Assembly (NCBI RefSeq): GCF_030704535.1 | Contig: NC_081817.1 | Location: 6,640,001 to 6,704,000, forward strand | Length of the DNA stretch: 64,000 bases | Source: Vitis vinifera | Lineage: Eukaryota; Streptophyta; Magnoliopsida; Vitales; Vitaceae | Direction: 5' to 3' | Shown here: in pieces, positions 60,301 to 64,000 of the stretch | How positions within the stretch are numbered: the stretch's first letter is position 1 | Layout: each line of letters opens with the position of its first letter | Notes under the pieces: generated by a model | Told to the model about the DNA's origin: nothing | The model's database searches: none | Seen by the model: only the letters and a program-made list of their open reading frames with translations | Program-made: the position numbers and the translations under genes

Positions 60301-63300
60301 GCCTATCAAAAAACAACCAAGGAGAAAAATTGTCTAGGTCACACAACACCATGTCTTGCTTCAAACTCGACTCAAGTTTTCAAAAAGTACCCAAACATGC
60401 AACATCCCAAATTTCCTCTTTCCCATACTTGATCAATAAGGGGTAGGATGAGGCAAGTTACCTAAAAAACCCACCCCTTTGCCATTCACAATTTTTAACC
60501 TTTTGCCTTGGTATTAGATAGTATGTATGTACATTTTGGACTTGAATTATAACTTATATTTTAAATGTTCCCTAAGTCTAATTTTTGCTTACCAATAGTG
60601 GACCATGGGCCTTATGTGATGTTCCCTCAACATATTAAATATTTTTGGATGTTTACTATGGAATACCATTTTTTATGATCTTTGTAATCTCATAAAGGTC
60701 CTAATTTGGAAAACATTCTTTAAATGAGCACAATTCTCCAATCCTTAGATTCTCACATGGATCAACCCAATACATACACACACACACCCTAACATTTCTT
60801 AGCTTTTGGGTCGTGGAACCATGAGTACAATCCAACTGTGAAGGATTAATTAGAAAGTTTGGAATCTAACGCATGAAACACATACACTTTTTTTTTATTT
60901 TATAAGCAAGCACAGAATTCAATAAAAAGAGGCAAACTAGCCACAAAGTATACAGGGGGTGTACAAGGCTACTAAGGCCTCCCAAGCAAAAAAAGACCAA
61001 AAAAACCCTCCACCCCTTATCTGGAGGCTAACCACTCCAGAAAGCTTATTAGGGAATGCGGCTCTTCTCCAATATACAATTTAGCCCAACCCCATATGCT
61101 ACAAACAAAAGAATATTTAAGTCTTTGAATTGCTAACTCCCCCCCCCCCCCCCCCCCTAAAAGCTAGTTTATTCTTTTCCTTCCAAACCGTCCAAAAAAT
61201 AAATAACGGAATGAAATTCCAAAGTTTTTTCCATTTTTTCCCCACAAAGGAACCCCTCCAACTAAATAAAACCTCCTTTACAGTTTCTGAAAACATCCAC
61301 TGAACCCCAAACAATCCCAAAACTAAGTCCCACAACACTCTGGCCATTGTACAATGTAAGAGAATATGATTTACATTTTCCTCTTCACAACCACACAAAA
61401 AACAACGATTGGGGAGCTGCCACCCTCTCTTCTGGAGTCTATCAAGAGTCATAATCTTCCCCCAAGCGGCTTCCCACGCAAAGAACACAATTTTAATTGG
61501 AACTCTCTCCACCCAAATTTTATTGTTTGGAAAAACGACCGTCAAAGGGCTATCCAGCAAGCTGTATGCTTCCTTTACTCTAAACTGCCATTCCTTCCTT
61601 CCTTCCTTCCAAAAAACCGAGTCTTTCTCCAAAGTTATCCTATGACCCCTCAAATCATGAAGCAAGTTGCCTATCATATCCAATTCCCAATCGTTAAAAT
61701 CCCTAATAAACCTCAAATTCCATCCTCCTACGCCAAAATTTTGATCCCACATTTCTTCTATTGTCGCATTCCTATGAGCTACCAAAGTGAAAAGGTGCGG
61801 GAATCTTTGGGACAGCATTGTATCCCCACACCAAAGATCAGTCCAGAACCTGATTTTATTGCCTTTCCCCACTTTAAACACCAATTTTTCCCAGCACCAT
61901 CCAGCTTCCTTCAAAATCTCCTTCCAAACCCCCACTCCAAACGCACCCACAACCTTTTTTGTCCTCCATCCAAAATCCTCTTACCCATACTTCGCCATAA
62001 GCACTTGCTTCCAAATAATCACAAGCAAATCTTCAAATCCATTTGCCAAGCAAGGCTTTGTTCAAGAGGGTTAGCTTCCTTATTCCAAGCCCCCCTTTCT
62101 CCTTATCCCCACAAACCATCTCCCATTTGACAAGGTGAGCTTTCCTCTCTAGATTTCTCCCTCCCCACAAAAAATCTCTTTGCAGTTTTTCTAGCCTCCT
62201 TGCCACAGATTTGGGCATACGGAAAAGGGACATTTGATAAACACATACACATTCAAAACAAAACATAAAGGAATATTCAATTTTATGAAAGTTGCTAAAG
62301 CTCAAAGAAAGAAAAGCATGCATACATCACTTCCTACATAGGTAAACATCGGATGCTAGAGAAAAGCCTAAACTCTAAAATACACAAATAACATTGCATC
62401 CTAAATGCCATAGAGAATATTTTGTTTAGAAGAAGTAGAAGAGAGCAAATAAAGTTATTTTATTTATTTATTTTTAATAGGAAAACAGAAAATATGTATA
62501 AAGCACTTAATAGAAGGGCACACAAAAGCATGCCCAACAAAAACAAAGTAATTTTAATGCTTCATTTTAACCTCCAGTTACATTTTAAATACTTTTTTTT
62601 TCCTTTGTTTTTTTTACAGCAAAAAAGAAAGAAAAAGACTCAAATGCGCATGAAAATATATATCACATGTACCACATCCTATGAACATCCTATTTCATAA
62701 TAAGATCAAGATGCAATTCATGTTAGTGGAATGTGTTGACACAAAATGTCTCATATCATACAGTTGTGCCATTTATTGGACAATATCTCATGCACAATTT
62801 TAAAATGTGGGGCAAGATTGAAGTCCCTTTGTTATCCCACGTGGCTTATACAGAAGGGAATAGGTATCATAAAACTTAAGTTATATTTAAATCATAAGTG
62901 AAGTGCAGGATTAGGTGGCATTTGTTCTTCTATTTGGAATTTGAATAGACCTAAACTTTAACTTAATGCATTCATTTGGATCATATCTTTTTTTTAATTG
63001 ATATTTGAAAGTTGCTAACTATTACGTATATTTTTACATGCTAAAAAAAAAATCAGAAAATTGGTAACTATAGATGCCTTAGCCCTTGCAAACAAATAAT
63101 AACTATGTTTTGACAAAAAATAGTAATCTAACATATTTCCAAGTATCCAAAGATACTGAAATTTATCATTAGAAAATGACAAAATCAATTAAATACCTTA
63201 AAGAACACATCTGTAATTTGGTCTTGCATGAACACTTGCAAAAAGTCTAAAGAAAGTAAAAAATAAAAAATAAATAAAATTCACTTCTTTCATTCAAACA

Positions 63301-64000
63301 TGATTTCTTTTTTTAATAACAACTTTAAAAATAGTCAATAGTAAAAAGTCTGAAATCTCAAAAAAGTTACCTTTCAGACTGAGTTTCAAAAAAATAAGCA
63401 AGGTCTTGGTTTTAATAAAACTGATCAAACATATTTCATGAGTAAGAGCACCACAACATCAAGTTTACGCATAATATAGGAAAAAATAACACTATTATTG
63501 ATATTAGAGGAGATGAGAATTATTTGTGAACCTGGAACTGAGGGCTATTGAGGCAGCGTCCTATCTGTCTGAAGAGAGGAACCATGCAGCGTTGGAACTC
63601 TGCAGATTGTGTTCCCTCCAAAACTTCTTCTAATTCTCCAAGAAAGAGAATCTCCTTTTGACAGTTGATGACAGGCCAATACTTCAATAAACCCCTAATT
63701 ACAATATCGGCCAGCTTGTAGTCTTTCTCAATAAACTGAGTAATGCAATAGGACAACTGCTGGTGGTACATGGAAATTGACTTTGGCTTATGCAGTGGTA
63801 TAAGTGCTCGAACAAGGAACAATTTATGTTCCTCTTTCATTGGCAATGCAAACCCATTGATTATACTCCCAAGAATCTCCAACAACTCACCAATCCCACT
63901 ATGCCTCTGTGTCTCAAATATAAACCGATAAAAAATATTATTAATTGCCTTTCTTATAAAGGGGCGATGAACCATAAACTTTCCATATATTCGATGGAGT
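52444..64000 (-). CDS. PP2A B' (B56) regulatory subunit, 3' part, runs off the window
   Basis: Two exons are visible. Exon 63532-64000 (partial, continuing beyond the edge) reads [20 protein letters not shown] through [20 protein letters not shown] and [19 protein letters not shown]. Exon 52444-52770 reads [20 protein letters not shown] through [20 protein letters not shown] to a Glu/Gln-rich tail ending EDMVMVN. They join in phase 0 (donor CAG|GTTCAC, acceptor TGACAG|GTG). These are the HEAT-like repeats and C-terminus of plant B56 subunits, which pick substrates and localise PP2A. The intron between them is 10,761 bp and holds the LINEs and SINE listed separately. The 5' half of the gene is not in this window. 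The donor GTTCAC is weak but keeps the frame exactly. Confidence 0.93.
53795..56346 (+). pseudogene. 5'-truncated decayed LINE in the PP2A B' intron, sense to plus strand
   Basis: Frames read [75 protein letters not shown] (the RT YADD-type box, here FAND), [29 protein letters not shown] and then a broken zf-RVT region. In related elements the boxes read [13 protein letters not shown] and FADD. Many stops and frame changes show it is dead. It ends with a short A run near 56338-56346. The first ORF and endonuclease are missing. It lies antisense to the host gene. Confidence 0.88.
57331..57380. repeat. (TA)n microsatellite
   Basis: About 24 TA units with a single TG break, inside the PP2A B' intron. 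Confidence 0.95.
58542..58716 (+). mobile_element. tRNA-derived SINE with 18-bp target duplication
   Basis: The head reads GAGGGGTAGCTCAGTTGG (A-box type) followed about 45 bp later by AATTCGAGTCCC (B-box type), the internal RNA polymerase III promoter of a tRNA. A non-tRNA body follows with GTCGTTAACTTCAG and GGGATTAGTCGAGGTG. The tail is A-rich. ATATGCATTAAAGTTATA flanks both sides (58524-58541 and 58717-58734), so it is a full insertion with little decay. It is not a functional tRNA gene: no acceptor stem pairing or CCA-side half follows the B box. Confidence 0.93.
58745..59690. repeat. 509-bp tandem segmental duplication in the PP2A B' intron
   Basis: Copy 1 starts TTGAACTTTTCAAAACTC at 58745 and copy 2 TTGAACTTCTCAAAACTC at 59254. 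They share CTCTAGTATTCAATGTCTT and ACATACATTGAGCAA. A third, weaker relative lies at about 60860-60887 plus 62239-62460, split by the LINE at 60888-62238. Confidence 0.8.
60195..60312 (+). mobile_element. Short LINE 3' tail
   Basis: CATTGTGTGTACTTCAATGT, then TAATATATTTTCTTATTAGC and CTATCAAAAAACAA, match the type of 3' end seen in the other LINEs, ending in an A run. It is an extreme 5' truncation with no coding part. Confidence 0.5.
60888..62238 (-). mobile_element. 5'-truncated LINE, minus strand, 12-bp target duplication
   Basis: AAACACATACAC lies on both sides (60876-60887 and 62239-62250), and a poly-T run at 60888 marks the 3' poly(A) end on the minus strand. The coding part begins in the C-terminal reverse-transcriptase region ([25 protein letters not shown]) and has one frame change near 62035. 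It then continues in a 277-codon open frame (61117-61950) with [33 protein letters not shown] and the zinc-binding [21 protein letters not shown] run of about 18 C at 61141-61158 (poly-G in frame) lies just before the frame end. Low decay indicates a more recent insertion than the other LINEs here. Confidence 0.92.
62460..63531. other. Remaining PP2A B' intron sequence
   Basis: AT-rich with short A/T tracts; no gene, RNA or transposon end supported. Confidence 0.5.

Noticed and set aside
61366-62130. 254-codon plus-strand frame
   Set aside because: It is the antisense shadow of the LINE coding region at 60888-62238.

Overview
This is nuclear DNA from a flowering plant: AT-rich, with intron-bearing genes, a shugoshin, a PP2A B' subunit, pectate lyases and many plant-type transposons. 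The LINE, SINE, Copia and Harbinger sequences look like grapevine (Vitis) repeats. That species call comes from memory of the families, not from a search. There is no bacterial or viral block and no CRISPR array.

Layout of the host genes. (1) A two-exon DUF1635 gene lies at 2096-2956 (-). (2) A ten-exon shugoshin gene lies at 25994-28208 (-). (3) Two tandem pectate-lyase paralogues lie at 36378-38280 and 47109-51494 (+). They share the same four-exon plan, and both proteins have a signal peptide and a hydrophobic C-terminal tail that suggests a GPI anchor. (4) The 3' part of a PP2A B' (B56) regulatory-subunit gene runs from 52444 to beyond the right edge (-). Its last intron is about 10.8 kb and is filled with transposons.

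Between 7.7 and 23.5 kb is a nested transposon complex. Two copies of one Copia family lie head to head. The minus copy (7737-13662) carries decayed gag-pol and is split by a 2346-bp solo LTR (10632-12977, 5-bp TSD AATAC). The plus copy (from 15183) has its 5' LTR split by a 5020-bp PIF/Harbinger transposon (16451-21470, TSD TTA). That transposon carries an apparently intact DDE transposase gene and a Myb/SANT-like partner gene broken by one in-frame TGA. Between the two Copia copies is an 819-bp tandem duplication, each unit of which contains about 400 bp of degenerate telomere-type repeat.

Elsewhere there are two Mutator-type non-autonomous elements with 9-bp TSDs (30113-30491 and 40703-42425). 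There are two tandem arrays of small palindromic MITE-like units (29.0-29.6 kb and 35.1-35.8 kb), a plastid petB fragment (43977-44385), three LINE fragments with coding remnants, and one SINE with an 18-bp TSD. The rest is AT-rich intergenic sequence in which I see no supportable gene. All exon borders were read by eye from splice consensus, reading phase and family similarity.
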